DNA of 64,000 nt from Hyphomicrobiales bacterium (GTDB lineage Bacteria > Pseudomonadota > Alphaproteobacteria > Rhizobiales > Rhizobiaceae), in assembly GCA_900469475.1 (NCBI GenBank), contig UBXG01000006.1, positions 348,820-412,819 of the forward strand, written 5' to 3'. The notes under the pieces were generated by a model. It saw only the letters and a program-made list of their open reading frames with translations, was not told where the DNA came from and searched no databases. This document shows, in pieces, positions 1 through 11,005 of this stretch. Within the stretch, counting starts at the first letter, position 1. Each line of letters opens with the position of its first letter. The position numbers were made by a program, and so were the translations under genes.

Positions 1-88
1 CGGTCGCGTTTCTATCCAACTTGTAACCAAATAGTTATATCATGCAAAGCAGTTCGTAAATCATCGGTTCGCTGGGGAGGAGACCAGG

Positions 89-1372
89 ATGACGTTGACG
101 ATCGACCGCCGGCAGTTGCTTGCCGGAATGGCAGCCACACTTGCTTTCAGCAGTATCGGACTTTCCCGCGCCAATGCGGCAACCGCGATGCGCCTTCTTT
201 GGTGGGGGTCGAAGGAGCGCAGCGACCGGACATTTGCAGCGGTAAAGGCCTATCAGGCCAAGAACCCGGATATCACCATCGCCGGCGAATCCTTCGGCTG
301 GGACAGCTATTGGACGCGCCTCGCCACGCAGACCGGGGGCGGCAATGCGCCCGACCTCATCCAGATGGATTATCGCTACATCTTCGAATATGCCCGCCGC
401 GGCGCGCTGCTCGACATGACGCCCTATTTCGGCAAGAGCTTGAAGATCGAGGATTTCGGCCCGGCCAACATCGATTCCGGCAAGGTCGACAACAAGATCT
501 ACGGCGTCAGCCTCGGCGTGAACTCCTCGATGGTCGTCGTTAATACGGCCGCGTGGGACCAAGCCGGTGTCGAGCCGCCGCGTGACGGCATGACATGGGA
601 ACAGCTCGGCGATGCCTGCGCCAAGGTCACGGCTGCCAAGAAGCGCCGCGGCTTTTACGGCACGGCGGACGCAAGCGGCGGCGAGCCGGCTTTCGAATGC
701 TGGCTGCGCCAGCGCGGCAAGGCGCTCTATACGGCCGACGGCAAGCTGGCTTTCGAGGCCAAGGATGCGACAGAATGGTTCGACTTCTGGGGCCATATGC
801 GAGAGATCGGCGCTTGCACGCCGGCCGACGTCCAGGCTCTGGACCAACAGACTCTCGAAACCGACATGCTCGTGACCAAGAAGGCAGCGGTCAGCTACGC
901 CCATTCCAACCAGTTCGTCGCCATTCAGGGCCTGGTCAAGGAGAAGCTCGACCTGGTCGCCTATCCGAGCAACCCGGGCAGCAAGCCCGGCCAATATCTG
1001 AAGCCCTCTATGCTGATGTCGGTTTCGGCAACATCCCCGAACAAGGATGCCGCCGTCGCCTTCGTCAACTACCTGGTCGAAGACCCGGAAGGCACCAAGG
1101 CACTCGGAGTCGAGCGCGGCGTTCCGCCTTCAAAAAAGATCCGCGATCTCCTGACGCCGGATCTGGATCCCGTCAGTAAACAGGTGGTCGATTATATCGG
1201 CCGGCTGACACCACATGTCGGAGCGCTGCCACCATCCCCGCCGAACGGCGCCGGCGAGAATGCATTCCTGCTGAAGAAGATCGCCGAGGAGGTGGCCTTC
1301 GGCAAAACCAGCGCACAGGACGCTGGCACGAAGTTCACCGAACAGGCAGCAGCAAACATTACGCGAGGCTGA
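89..1372 (+). CDS. Sugar ABC transporter substrate-binding protein (CUT1, family 1)
   Basis: This is a periplasmic binding protein of the extracellular solute-binding family 1 that would deliver a carbohydrate to the permease pair encoded just downstream. The N-terminus reads DRRQLLAG followed by a hydrophobic stretch and an A-rich cleavage region near residue 30, which looks like a twin-arginine signal; there is no lipobox cysteine. At 427 residues it has the usual family length. A strong Shine-Dalgarno (GGGGAGGAG, about 74-82) sets the start. It heads a run of six same-strand genes with short gaps or overlaps (permeases, two oxidoreductases, ATPase). The substrate cannot be read from the sequence; the Gfo/Idh/MocA neighbours suggest an inositol-like, keto- or modified sugar. 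Confidence 0.9.
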   Translation: MTLTIDRRQLLAGMAATLAFSSIGLSRANAATAMRLLWWGSKERSDRTFAAVKAYQAKNPDITIAGESFGWDSYWTRLATQTGGGNAPDLIQMDYRYIFEYARRGALLDMTPYFGKSLKIEDFGPANIDSGKVDNKIYGVSLGVNSSMVVVNTAAWDQAGVEPPRDGMTWEQLGDACAKVTAAKKRRGFYGTADASGGEPAFECWLRQRGKALYTADGKLAFEAKDATEWFDFWGHMREIGACTPADVQALDQQTLETDMLVTKKAAVSYAHSNQFVAIQGLVKEKLDLVAYPSNPGSKPGQYLKPSMLMSVSATSPNKDAAVAFVNYLVEDPEGTKALGVERGVPPSKKIRDLLTPDLDPVSKQVVDYIGRLTPHVGALPPSPPNGAGENAFLLKKIAEEVAFGKTSAQDAGTKFTEQAAANITRG

Positions 1373-1376
1373 CACC

Positions 1377-2345
1377 GTGGGTACAAACAGCAAGAGCGTT
1401 GCCGGCGGCCTGGCCGTCGGCGCGCGCGCGCCGTTGCGCGTGGAAACCGCCTATAAAGCGCCGAGCGCATTCGCGCGCAACGCACCCGGCTATCTCTTCC
1501 TTCTGCCGTGGTTCATCGGCTTCTTCGGACTGACCCTCGGCCCGGCGATCGCCTCGCTCTATCTCTCCTTCACCGATTACAATCTGCTGCAGTCGCCTAA
1601 CCTCGTCGGCATCGAGAACTACCTGCGGATCGCGACGGCCGACGACAAGTTCCTGTCGTCGATGAAGGTGACGCTGTTCTATGTCGTCTGTTCCGTGCCG
1701 CTGAAACTTGCCTTCGCGCTGCTGGTGGCGCTACTGCTCAACCGCGGCATCAAGGGCCTGCCGGTCTATCGCGCCATCTTCTACCTGCCGTCGCTGCTCG
1801 GCTCCAGCGTCGCGATTGCGGTGCTCTGGCGTCAGATCTTCGATGCCGACGGCATCGTCAATACCCTGCTTTGGTACGCCTTCGGCATCAACGGGCCGAG
1901 CTGGATCTCCAACCCCGACTATTCGCTCTATACGCTTGTGATTCTCGCCATCTGGCAGTTCGGATCGCCGATGATCATCTTCCTGGCCGGCCTCAGGCAA
2001 ATCCCGACGGATCTCTACGAGGCCGCCAGCCTAGACGGCGCCTCCAAGGCGCGGATCTTCTTCAAGATCACCCTGCCGCTTTTGACGCCCGTGATCTTCT
2101 TCAACGCCGTGGTCCAGACCATCGACGCCTTCAAGGCCTTCACGCCGGCCTACGTCATTTCCTCCGGCACCGGCGGGCCGATCGATTCGACGCTGTTCTA
2201 TACGCTCTATCTCTACCAGGAAGCCTTCGGCTATTTCCGCATGGGCTATGCCTCGGCGCTGGCCTGGATCCTGGTGATCATCATCGCGATCTTCACCACC
2301 TTCTCCTTCCTCTCCGCTCGCTATTGGGTCCACTACGATGACTGA
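1377..2345 (+). CDS. Sugar ABC transporter permease (MalF/UgpA type)
   Basis: This is an inner-membrane permease of the binding-protein-dependent (BPD_transp_1) family, 322 residues with about six hydrophobic helices. The cytoplasmic EAA loop is visible late in the protein as EAASLDGASKARIFFKITLP, the docking site for the ATPase. The start is GTG, 4 bp after the stop of the binding-protein gene. The N-terminal 30 residues before the first helix are polar, normal for MalF/UgpA-type subunits. The 3' end overlaps the next permease gene by 8 bp, so the two are probably translationally coupled and form the heterodimeric channel. Confidence 0.92.
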   Translation: MGTNSKSVAGGLAVGARAPLRVETAYKAPSAFARNAPGYLFLLPWFIGFFGLTLGPAIASLYLSFTDYNLLQSPNLVGIENYLRIATADDKFLSSMKVTLFYVVCSVPLKLAFALLVALLLNRGIKGLPVYRAIFYLPSLLGSSVAIAVLWRQIFDADGIVNTLLWYAFGINGPSWISNPDYSLYTLVILAIWQFGSPMIIFLAGLRQIPTDLYEAASLDGASKARIFFKITLPLLTPVIFFNAVVQTIDAFKAFTPAYVISSGTGGPIDSTLFYTLYLYQEAFGYFRMGYASALAWILVIIIAIFTTFSFLSARYWVHYDD

Positions 2346-3222
2346 CGCGAAGCTCACCCATTTTGCCGAGGACATGAAGCCGCCGCGCGAGCGCCCGTGG
2401 TTCTTCTCCATCCTCATCCACGTCGCTCTCGTCGCCGCGTCGATCGTGATGCTCTATCCGCTGCTGTGGATGCTCTCAGGCTCGATCAAGGACCAGAACG
2501 AGATCTTCGGCACGGCATCGCTGATCCCCTCGCAATTCGATTTCAGCTCCTATGCCCGCGGCTGGTTCGGCGGCCAAGTCACCTTCGGCAAATTCGTCTG
2601 GAATTCGGCCGTCATCGCCGTGCTTTCGGTCCTCGGCAACGTCATATCCTGCTCGCTGGCGGCCTACGCCTTCGCGCGGCTGAATTTCTGGGGCAAGAAT
2701 TTCTGGTTCGCCCTGATGCTGGGCACGCTGATGCTGCCCTATCACGTCACACTGATCCCGCAATACATCCTCTTCCTGAAGCTCGGCTGGGTGAAGACCA
2801 TGCTGCCGCTCGTCGTGCCGAAATTCCTCGCGGTCGACGCCTTCTTCATCTTTCTGATGGTGCAGTTCTTCCGCGGCATTCCGCGCGAGCTGGATGAGGC
2901 CGCCATGATGGACGGCTGCAGCCCTTGGCGCATCTACTGGCGCATCATGTTGCCTCTGTCGCTGCCCGTTCTGGCGACGGCCGCCATCTTCTCGTTCATC
3001 TGGACCTGGGATGATTTCTTCGGGCCGCTGATTTATCTATCGGATATCAACACTTACACGGTGCAGCTCGGCCTGCGCTCCTTCGTCGACTCCACCGGAA
3101 GTTCCGACTGGAGCAGCCTGTTTGCCATGTCGAGCCTGTCGCTGATCCCGGTCTTCCTGATCTTCCTCTTTTTCCAGAGGCTGCTGATCGACGGCATCGC
3201 CACCGCCGGCCTCAAACGCTGA
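2338..3222 (+). CDS. Sugar ABC transporter permease (MalG/UgpE type)
   Basis: This is the second membrane subunit of the importer, 294 residues with six predicted transmembrane helices. The EAA motif is visible as ELDEAAMMDGCSPWRIYWRI followed by MLPLSLP. The start ATG lies inside the end of the preceding permease gene (8-bp overlap), typical of MalF/MalG pairs. About 70 bp separate it from the first oxidoreductase gene, the largest gap in the operon, but no hairpin with a T-run was seen there, so read-through is likely. Confidence 0.92.
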   Translation: MTDAKLTHFAEDMKPPRERPWFFSILIHVALVAASIVMLYPLLWMLSGSIKDQNEIFGTASLIPSQFDFSSYARGWFGGQVTFGKFVWNSAVIAVLSVLGNVISCSLAAYAFARLNFWGKNFWFALMLGTLMLPYHVTLIPQYILFLKLGWVKTMLPLVVPKFLAVDAFFIFLMVQFFRGIPRELDEAAMMDGCSPWRIYWRIMLPLSLPVLATAAIFSFIWTWDDFFGPLIYLSDINTYTVQLGLRSFVDSTGSSDWSSLFAMSSLSLIPVFLIFLFFQRLLIDGIATAGLKR

Positions 3223-3295
3223 TTATGAACCTCGCGGTCCCGAATACCCAAGATTTGGGGCCGCGAACCCACAAACCCACGAAAGGAAATGTCGC

Positions 3296-4321
3296 ATGAG
3301 CGCGCTGCGCTTCGCCGCCATCGGCCTCAATCACGATCACATCTACGGGCAGGTCAACGTCATGCTGCGGGCCGGCGCCGAACTCGTCGCCTTCCATGCG
3401 GTGGAGGACGATCTTGCGAAAGTCTTCGCCGAGCGATTTCCGCAGGCCAAGCGCGTCGCCGACAAGCGCGAGATCCTGGAGGACAGCTCGATTGCGCTGA
3501 TCGTCAGCGCCGCGATTTCCAGTGAGCGCGCCGGCCTTGCCATCGAGGCCATGCGCCATGGCAAGGACGTGATGCTCGACAAGCCCGGCATGGTGACGCT
3601 GGATCAGCTGGCAGACGTCAAAAAGGTACAGGCCGAGACCAAGCGCATCGTCTCCATTCTCTATTCCGAGCATTTTGAGACGGCATCGACAGTCAAGGCC
3701 GGCGAGCTGGTGAAAGCCGGCGCCATCGGCAAGGTCATTCACACCACGGGCCTCGGTCCGCACCGACTGCGCAAGCCGACCCGGCCGGACTGGTTCTTCG
3801 ACCGCAAGCGCTATGGCGGCATCATCGCCGACATCGCCTCGCATCAGTGCGAGCAGTTCCTGTTCTTTGCCGATTCCCTTGAAGCCGAGGTGCTGTCGGC
3901 AACAGTGTCCAACCGTGCCAATCCGGAAACGCCGGGCCTGCAGGACTATGGCGATTTCCATGTGAGGACGCCTGACGTCACCGGCTATGTCCGTGTCGAC
4001 TGGTTCACGCCGGACGGTCTTTCCACCTGGGGCGACGGTCGCCTCTTCATTCTGGGCACCGAAGGCACGATCGAGCTGCGCAAATATATCGACGTTGCCG
4101 GCCGGCCCGGCACCGATCACCTCTTCCTGACCGACCGCAAGGGCATGCAGCATATCGATTGCACCGGAGTGGAATTGCCCTACGGCCGCCAGCTCGCCGC
4201 CGACATAAGAGACCGCACCGAAACGGCGATGGGCCAGGAACATTGCTTCAAGGCCATGGAGCTGGCGCTGAAGGCGCAGGCGCTCGCCGAGGCAACATCG
4301 CTCAACAGCATTCAAAGGTAA
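3296..4321 (+). CDS. Gfo/Idh/MocA family oxidoreductase (first)
   Basis: This is an NAD(P)-dependent sugar or inositol dehydrogenase-like protein of 341 residues. The N-terminal Rossmann strand reads RFAAIGLNHDHIYGQ, where the usual glycine-rich loop is replaced by GLNHDH, a histidine-rich variant. The family EKP-type motif appears as DKPGMVT near residue 98. The C-terminal half matches the GFO_IDH_MocA substrate domain. The SD is GAAAGGAAATG just upstream of the ATG. It sits between the permeases and a second, clearly distinct Gfo/Idh/MocA gene, so the pair may act in sequence on the imported sugar. The reaction is not predictable from sequence alone; the unusual nucleotide loop leaves cofactor use open. 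Confidence 0.85.
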   Translation: MSALRFAAIGLNHDHIYGQVNVMLRAGAELVAFHAVEDDLAKVFAERFPQAKRVADKREILEDSSIALIVSAAISSERAGLAIEAMRHGKDVMLDKPGMVTLDQLADVKKVQAETKRIVSILYSEHFETASTVKAGELVKAGAIGKVIHTTGLGPHRLRKPTRPDWFFDRKRYGGIIADIASHQCEQFLFFADSLEAEVLSATVSNRANPETPGLQDYGDFHVRTPDVTGYVRVDWFTPDGLSTWGDGRLFILGTEGTIELRKYIDVAGRPGTDHLFLTDRKGMQHIDCTGVELPYGRQLAADIRDRTETAMGQEHCFKAMELALKAQALAEATSLNSIQR

Positions 4322-4328
4322 TTGCGTC

Positions 4329-5399
4329 ATGTCCGACATCAAGAAAGTCGCGATCACCGGCCTCGGCATCGGCCGCTCCCACATCGTCGAAGGCTACCTT
4401 CCGCATTCGGATCGTTTCGAGGTCGCCGTTCTCTGCGATCTCAACGAGGAACGCCTGAACGCCGTCGGCGATGAATTCGGCATCGCGAGACGCCTCAAGG
4501 ATTTCTCGGAAGTCCTCAACATGCCCGATATCGACATCATCGACATCTGCACGCCGCCGGGCTCGCATTTCCAGCTGATCATGCAGGCGCTTGCCGCCGG
4601 CAAGCACGTGGTTTGCGAAAAGCCGCTCGTCGGCTCGCTCGCCGATGTCGACGCCGTCATCGCGGCCGAAAAGACGGCCAAAGGCCGGCTGATGCCGATC
4701 TTCCAGTATCGCTATGGCGACGGTATCCAGAAGGCCAAGCGCATCATCGCTTCGGGCCTTGCCGGCAAGCCCTATGTCGCGACGTCGGAGACCCATTGGG
4801 TGCGCGGCGCTGACTATTACGCGGTTCCCTGGCGCGGCAAGTGGGATACCGAACTCGGTGGCGTTCTGATGACGCACTCTATCCACCTGCACGATATGCT
4901 CACCTATCTGATGGGGCCGATCGCGGGCCTCTTCGGCCGCGTCGCCACCCGCGTCAACGATATAGAGGTGGAGGACTGCGCCAGCGCCAGCCTGCTGATG
5001 GAAAACGGCGCGCTCGCCACCATCAGTGCCACCCTCGGCTCGCAGGAGCAGATCAGCCGCCTGCGGCTCGCCTTCGAAAACGTCCTGATCGAAAGCAACC
5101 ACGAGCCCTACAGCCCCGGCCAGGATCCATGGAAGATCATTCCCGCCAATGACGACATCGGCGCGAAGATCGATGCGCTGCTCGCCGACTGGTCGCCGAT
5201 CCCCAACCGTTTCAACACGCAGATGAGGCTGTTCCACGACGCGCTGTTGTCGGGCGGACCGCTGCCGGTGACCACAGTCGATGCCCGCCAGGCGCTGGAG
5301 CTGGTCACGGCATTCTACGAATCGTCGGAAACCCGCACCGAAGTCCGCTTTCCTGTCGGACCCGAAGCCAAGAAATACACGAGCTGGAGGCCGTCGTGA
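4329..5399 (+). CDS. Gfo/Idh/MocA family oxidoreductase (second)
   Basis: This is a 356-residue NAD(P)-dependent oxidoreductase with the classical nucleotide loop GLGIGRSH near residue 11 and the CEKPL motif near residue 97, followed by the C-terminal alpha/beta substrate domain. It starts 7 bp after the first oxidoreductase gene. It differs from that gene in the canonical cofactor loop and in substrate-domain sequence, so the two are not a recent tandem duplication. The likely role is oxidation or epimerisation of the imported carbohydrate in the cytoplasm. Its 3' end lies about 45 bp before the start of the ATPase gene. Confidence 0.88.
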   Translation: MSDIKKVAITGLGIGRSHIVEGYLPHSDRFEVAVLCDLNEERLNAVGDEFGIARRLKDFSEVLNMPDIDIIDICTPPGSHFQLIMQALAAGKHVVCEKPLVGSLADVDAVIAAEKTAKGRLMPIFQYRYGDGIQKAKRIIASGLAGKPYVATSETHWVRGADYYAVPWRGKWDTELGGVLMTHSIHLHDMLTYLMGPIAGLFGRVATRVNDIEVEDCASASLLMENGALATISATLGSQEQISRLRLAFENVLIESNHEPYSPGQDPWKIIPANDDIGAKIDALLADWSPIPNRFNTQMRLFHDALLSGGPLPVTTVDARQALELVTAFYESSETRTEVRFPVGPEAKKYTSWRPS

Positions 5400-5443
5400 A
5401 CATCGCCCCGCGAGCCATCAGGACCAATAAGGAGGAAGCACCC

Positions 5444-6523
<1,080 letters not shown>

Positions 6524-6577
6524 TGGAGCTGGCGGCGGGCACGGAGTTATCCCGCCCCTGGCTGGCGAGATAGGCTC

Positions 6578-9046
6578 TCAAACCTCGACGATCCGCCGGC
6601 TGCCGATCGCGCGGATCTGGCCGGATGGAATGACATCGGCCGGAACGCCCTCCCGTCGGTACAGCCGAAGCCGCCGGCTGCCCGGCGCAAGATGGAACCA
6701 GTCATCCTCGGCGCGATAGGCTTCCAGGTCGATTTGCACCGATTGCGCCAACCGATCGCTGCTCAACTCGAGGAACCAGTCTTCACCCTCCTGCACTGCC
6801 GACGCCGTGATCTCCGCATCATGGAACGCCTTTGGGCGCCCGAGCGGGAAGTAAAAGGCCTGGGCGATCACAGTACCGGTCGCAGGAGCTGTCAGCCGCG
6901 CCACTGTCACATCATGCGATGGCGGTCCGAAACGGAACGCATAGGTCGTATCGAAAAAGGCGCCGAAAAGATCAGTGCAGGCTATCTTTTGCTTGCCTCG
7001 GGCATCGAGCACCAGATCGCGCCCGCCACCGACGACGATCTGACGGCCGTCGCGCAGGCAGGAGACCTCGACGGTCAGATCGAGCGTCGCATCGCTCTCA
7101 TTGATGATGTGCACGTCGAGGCCATTGGTGCCCTCGTCCATCAATAGTATCTGCACCGGCCGGAAGGCTCGGCGCAGCTCGTACCAGACCGGCTTCGGCT
7201 CCCCCGTCGAATCGATCACGCCCCAACCGGCGCCGGGGAGCAGATCCTGCAGCGTCCAGACGAGGGCGCCGTTGCAGCCGGAACCTTGGCGGCGCCACTC
7301 GGCATAGGTCTCCTCGGCCACCTCGCCGGTTACCGCACGGGAGAGGTTGAGATAGAGATCCGGGTCTTCCCGCCGTAGCTTGTTGGGCTCAAAACCGTAG
7401 AGTTCCTGAAGATAATGATCGCGCACATCCTCGAAATCCCAGGACGCGCCGCGATCGCGCGGCACGCGCTCTTTCCATAGTGGGCTATGGACTGCCGGCA
7501 CCGGCAGATTCTGGCCAAGCGTGCGGGCTTGCGGCACATGCGCGAAGGCAAGGCTTTCTGCGGCAAAGCGGACATCGGCAAGGCGGGCATCGGCAAGCGG
7601 CCGCATATAGGCGCCGACGCCATAATAATGCGTGACGCCAACATTCGATGAAAACGGCATGGCCCCGCCGGACGGCGAATTGACGACATAGGGCACATCC
7701 GGCCGCAGCGATTGCACCAGTGGTGGGATGATCTCCTCGACAACAGGGCTCTTCCAGAACTGTTCCGGCAGGCCCATCATCGCCGCCTGCTGATGGATCT
7801 CGCTGCCACCGCAAAGGATAGCCAGGCAAGGCGAGAGGCGCGTCCGACCCAAAAACTGCGAAACCTCCGTTTCGACATTGGCGTTGAACGCCTTGTCGTT
7901 CTTCGGATAGTCGAAATTGGCGAACATGAAATCCTGCCAGACGAGCAGGCCGAGTTCGTCACAGAGACGGAAGAATTCCGGCGTCTCATAGGCCATGGTG
8001 CCGCCGATGCGGATCATGTTCATGCCGGCTTCCACCGCCAGCCGCAGCCAGCGCCCGTAATCACCGCGGTCGCCGGGCAGGCGTACGATATCCGCCGTAG
8101 TCCAGACAGCACCTCGGCAGAAAATCCGCTCGCCGTTGACGATGACAGCGAAATCCTGCCCATCGGCGCCACGATCGACCGATAGCCGCCGAAACCCGGT
8201 CTGTCCGAGCGCATGCTCCACGCCATCGACGACGAGCGTGACATCATGGAGCTGCGGCACGCCATGCGTATGCGGCCACCACGGCACGACATCGGGAATT
8301 TTCAGGATTGCGGTATAGCGGCCGGGACCGTCCTTCTCAAACGCCTGTTCCGTCTCTCCGCAGCGCAAAACCAGCTCGCCGATATCGCCCTCGATCAAGA
8401 GCGAAGCATAGAGCCGACCTTCACCGCTCTCGAGCAGGTCCGGCCGCAAGGAAAGATCACGAATAACAGGCGCATTCGGCCGCAGCAGCGAAATCGGCCG
8501 CCAAGGACCGACGGCCTGAACCTCGGGACACCAGCCGGGCATGTGGCCCAGCAGCGTCGTGCGCACCATCCGCAGACCGTGAGGCGTGATCATCTGCGGC
8601 CGCCAACGGGCACGCGGCCCAGGTTCCAAAAGCTTCGGCTCCAGCGCGCGGAAGCAGAGCGCCAGCTCGTCGCCGCCAAGGAGGGTAACATCGACGTCAT
8701 GGGCCTCGAACATGCTTTCGGAGACGAGGATTTTCTGGCCGTTCAGGAAGACTTCGCAAAGCGTCGCCAACCCTTCCAGCCGCAAGACCGCCTCACCAGC
8801 CTCAGCGTCTACCAAACGGCAGATGTACCAGGCATCCCGATCGTGAAGAGGCTGCGGCCTCGTCCGGTCGAAACGACCGGCCCTTTCCAAGGCTTCCGCC
8901 ACCGTGCCCGGCACCGGCGCCGGGATGAAGCCAGACGCCAGCGGCACATCGGAGGGCGAGAGGCAGGTGCCCGCCTCCGTCAATACCAGATTCCAGCCTT
9001 CGCTCAGCCGCATTCCATCGCCGAGATCCGCCAAGCGCCCGCCCAT
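6578..9046 (-). CDS. Glycoside hydrolase family 2 protein (beta-mannosidase-like)
   Basis: This 822-residue protein has the domain order of GH2 enzymes: an N-terminal jelly-roll sugar-binding domain, an immunoglobulin-like domain, a TIM barrel, and C-terminal beta domains. The probable acid/base glutamate is in CGGSE (about residue 416). A second glutamate in FAAESLAF (about residue 497) fits the nucleophile position seen as S-E-F/Y in beta-mannosidases. No signal peptide was seen, so it is probably cytoplasmic. It is transcribed in the same direction as the carrier-protein operon and lies 77 bp after DUF1839. It converges on the sugar ABC operon, so it may serve either set: cleaving an imported glycoside, or trimming a product of the carrier-protein pathway. 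ATG 9046 was taken; an ATG 11 codons later is possible. Confidence 0.8.
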   Translation of the reverse strand: MGGRLADLGDGMRLSEGWNLVLTEAGTCLSPSDVPLASGFIPAPVPGTVAEALERAGRFDRTRPQPLHDRDAWYICRLVDAEAGEAVLRLEGLATLCEVFLNGQKILVSESMFEAHDVDVTLLGGDELALCFRALEPKLLEPGPRARWRPQMITPHGLRMVRTTLLGHMPGWCPEVQAVGPWRPISLLRPNAPVIRDLSLRPDLLESGEGRLYASLLIEGDIGELVLRCGETEQAFEKDGPGRYTAILKIPDVVPWWPHTHGVPQLHDVTLVVDGVEHALGQTGFRRLSVDRGADGQDFAVIVNGERIFCRGAVWTTADIVRLPGDRGDYGRWLRLAVEAGMNMIRIGGTMAYETPEFFRLCDELGLLVWQDFMFANFDYPKNDKAFNANVETEVSQFLGRTRLSPCLAILCGGSEIHQQAAMMGLPEQFWKSPVVEEIIPPLVQSLRPDVPYVVNSPSGGAMPFSSNVGVTHYYGVGAYMRPLADARLADVRFAAESLAFAHVPQARTLGQNLPVPAVHSPLWKERVPRDRGASWDFEDVRDHYLQELYGFEPNKLRREDPDLYLNLSRAVTGEVAEETYAEWRRQGSGCNGALVWTLQDLLPGAGWGVIDSTGEPKPVWYELRRAFRPVQILLMDEGTNGLDVHIINESDATLDLTVEVSCLRDGRQIVVGGGRDLVLDARGKQKIACTDLFGAFFDTTYAFRFGPPSHDVTVARLTAPATGTVIAQAFYFPLGRPKAFHDAEITASAVQEGEDWFLELSSDRLAQSVQIDLEAYRAEDDWFHLAPGSRRLRLYRREGVPADVIPSGQIRAIGSRRIVEV

Positions 9047-9123
9047 GACATTTTTCGAGGGATTGCCCCCGCCCCAATATGTTCAGAAATAACCCAGCCG
9101 TATCGCGATCGAACGGAAGTCGG

Positions 9124-10083
9124 TCAAAGCTTCCGTTCGAGGTCGCTCATCATGGCATCCCACGCATCGGCAGCCGGATCAAGGGCCGTACGCAGCGGCT
9201 CGAACTTCTTGCGTGTGATGGCGCGGGCAAGCTGGAACTGCACCGACTTCGCAGTCTCGGAAATTTTCCGCGCCTCGGCCACCGCTTCAGACAGATCGGT
9301 CGAAAGCCAGTCGAAATGACTGCCGGCAAGCTCGAAATTGGCGCCGAGCTGACGCAGCGTGTTGAAGGCATATTTATGGAAGAAACCGAATGGCCGTTCG
9401 GCGACCGCTTCCACCTGCGCAGGGAAAACCTCCGCGAAGGCGCGGATCGGATTGGCCAGCGGATGACGGCGGAAATGGAAAGACAGAAGCTGTCGTGCCG
9501 TCTGACGGATCGCAGCGTCGGCCGGTGCCGTCTCCGGGAATTTCGCAAATTCCGTATAGGGCAGGAAGGGCAGGTCCTCATCCGTCAGATGCAGCTGGAA
9601 GAGCCCGTCGAAGTCCTCGCCCGACAGCTGGAAGAATCCGCCATTGTGGAAGTAGTCGAGCGTGCGGCCCTGCATGTCGAGCCGGTTGATCGCCACCGTC
9701 GTCTTGCCGTGTTCGCGGCGATAGCCGACCCCTTGAGTATCCGGCATGAAGAAGGAATCCATCTCCACCAGGCAGAGCCTGCCACGGCCGATCTGCTCGG
9801 CGACATGGTTCTGAACCTTGTCGTAGATCGCAAGCTCGGTGCAGCGCACGCCATAGAGCGCTTCCAGATCCTCAAGCGGCACCTTGAAGAAGGTGAACTG
9901 GTCGCCCTCGAAATCCTGCGTCACCGTGAAGCCAAGCATGGCTTCCGGCGGCAGCTGCATGCTCGAGAGCACCTCGATCCAGAGATCGATATAGCAGTTG
10001 GTCTCGGGCCACATGCGCTCGCTGTCGTGCAGTGCATGTGGCTTGTAGGTGGCGGGATCCAGCCCCTGAAACACGGAAGCCAT
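9124..10083 (-). CDS. DUF1839 family protein
   Basis: This is a cytoplasmic protein of 319 residues matching what I recognise as the DUF1839 family, found beside amino acid:[carrier protein] ligases in rhizobia. There is no signal peptide or membrane helix. The frame stays open far upstream through the ligase gene, but the ATG at 10083 (MASVFQGLDP) begins the conserved part and lies 8 bp after the ligase stop. Aromatic and histidine-rich segments (DYFHNGGFFQLSG) and the acidic ending are visible, but no catalytic motif I can name. By position it may take the amino acid off the carrier or move it to an acceptor; that is inference only. Confidence 0.75.
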   Translation of the reverse strand: MASVFQGLDPATYKPHALHDSERMWPETNCYIDLWIEVLSSMQLPPEAMLGFTVTQDFEGDQFTFFKVPLEDLEALYGVRCTELAIYDKVQNHVAEQIGRGRLCLVEMDSFFMPDTQGVGYRREHGKTTVAINRLDMQGRTLDYFHNGGFFQLSGEDFDGLFQLHLTDEDLPFLPYTEFAKFPETAPADAAIRQTARQLLSFHFRRHPLANPIRAFAEVFPAQVEAVAERPFGFFHKYAFNTLRQLGANFELAGSHFDWLSTDLSEAVAEARKISETAKSVQFQLARAITRKKFEPLRTALDPAADAWDAMMSDLERKL

Positions 10084-10091
10084 GGATGCGA

Positions 10092-11000
10092 TCAGCCCCA
10101 CAGTGCCTTGCGCACGCTCTCGGGCCATTCCTTGGTGTCGAGACCATGAGTGTGGAACAGCGCCAGCGCGATGCGCTCCAGGCCAAAGCCGACGCAGGCG
10201 GTATGCACGACGCGGCCATCGGCAAAGTTCAGGCCCCACTTCGTGCCAAAGGCATCCTGGTGGTAGTTGAAGCTCATGCAGGCGGTCGGCTTGGCTGTCG
10301 ACGTGATCGGGATCAACAGCTCGAACTTGAGGTTCTGGTCGCGCTGATTGTTGGCGAGCATCTTGCCGGCGCGGCCGAAGAATGGGTCGTTGGCGACATC
10401 GATGGTTACATCGAGACCGACGGCCTTCATCATCTCGACACCGCGGTCCATCCAGCTCTGGCGGAAATCCGTCACGTGCTTTTCGCTGCCCATGCAGACA
10501 TATTCGCGCATGCGGAAGAGCTGCTGGCGGGCCGGGTCCTTGGAGGGCTCGTGGCGGAAGCAATAGGATTGCAGATCATAGAGCGCTCCATCTTCCGGAA
10601 TGGCGCCGCGCTTGGCGACCGTCGGGTAGAGCGGATAGCAGGCAGCCGGCGTCAGCACGATATCGGTCGCCTGCTGGTCTTTCGTCCAGTCGTCGCCCAC
10701 TTCCATGCATTTCAGCAGGCTCATATGGTCGAGCTCGTTGCCGCAGAAGCTGTGCACCGTGCCGGCAAGCTGCGGAAAGCTCTTCATGTAGCCGCTCGTC
10801 TCAAAGAAGGCGCGGTTCATGCCGGGCGGAAAGCGGATGACTTCAGCGCCGTCCGCACCGCCGAACGTGTCGATCAGACGCTCGAAGGCGGAAATGACGT
10901 CTTCGAACTGGCCGCTGCGGCCGTAGAGACCATCGACACCAGTGTCGATCAGGAGACCGGAATCGAAAAGACGGTCCAGAAACGATGTTTGCATATCCAT
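10092..11000 (-). CDS. Amino acid:[carrier protein] ligase (class II aaRS-like)
   Basis: This is a 302-residue homologue of the catalytic core of atypical (methanogen-type) seryl-tRNA synthetase without a tRNA-binding domain. Members characterised in Bradyrhizobium and Agrobacterium activate glycine or alanine with ATP and load it on the phosphopantetheine of a small carrier protein. Class II motif 2 ([19 protein letters not shown], from about residue 148) and motif 3 ([12 protein letters not shown], about 271-282) are intact. Cys121, Glu166 and Cys269 have the spacing I recall for the zinc ligands of the Bradyrhizobium enzyme. The cognate carrier gene is two genes upstream in the same operon. 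Which amino acid it uses cannot be read here. Confidence 0.88.
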   Translation of the reverse strand: MDMQTSFLDRLFDSGLLIDTGVDGLYGRSGQFEDVISAFERLIDTFGGADGAEVIRFPPGMNRAFFETSGYMKSFPQLAGTVHSFCGNELDHMSLLKCMEVGDDWTKDQQATDIVLTPAACYPLYPTVAKRGAIPEDGALYDLQSYCFRHEPSKDPARQQLFRMREYVCMGSEKHVTDFRQSWMDRGVEMMKAVGLDVTIDVANDPFFGRAGKMLANNQRDQNLKFELLIPITSTAKPTACMSFNYHQDAFGTKWGLNFADGRVVHTACVGFGLERIALALFHTHGLDTKEWPESVRKALWG

Positions 11001-11005
11001 GACGG

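Noticed and set aside
20..45. TAAC...GTTA half-sites upstream of the first gene as an operator
   Set aside because: Only four-base arms, too weak to call, and the upstream region is cut by the window start.
6534..6556. GGCGGG/CCCGCC hairpin between the ABC operon and the GH2 gene as a terminator
   Set aside because: The stem is short and no T-run follows in either direction.
10084..10563. N-terminal 160-codon extension of the DUF1839 frame into the ligase gene
   Set aside because: It is the off-frame reading of the ligase; the conserved protein begins at 10083.
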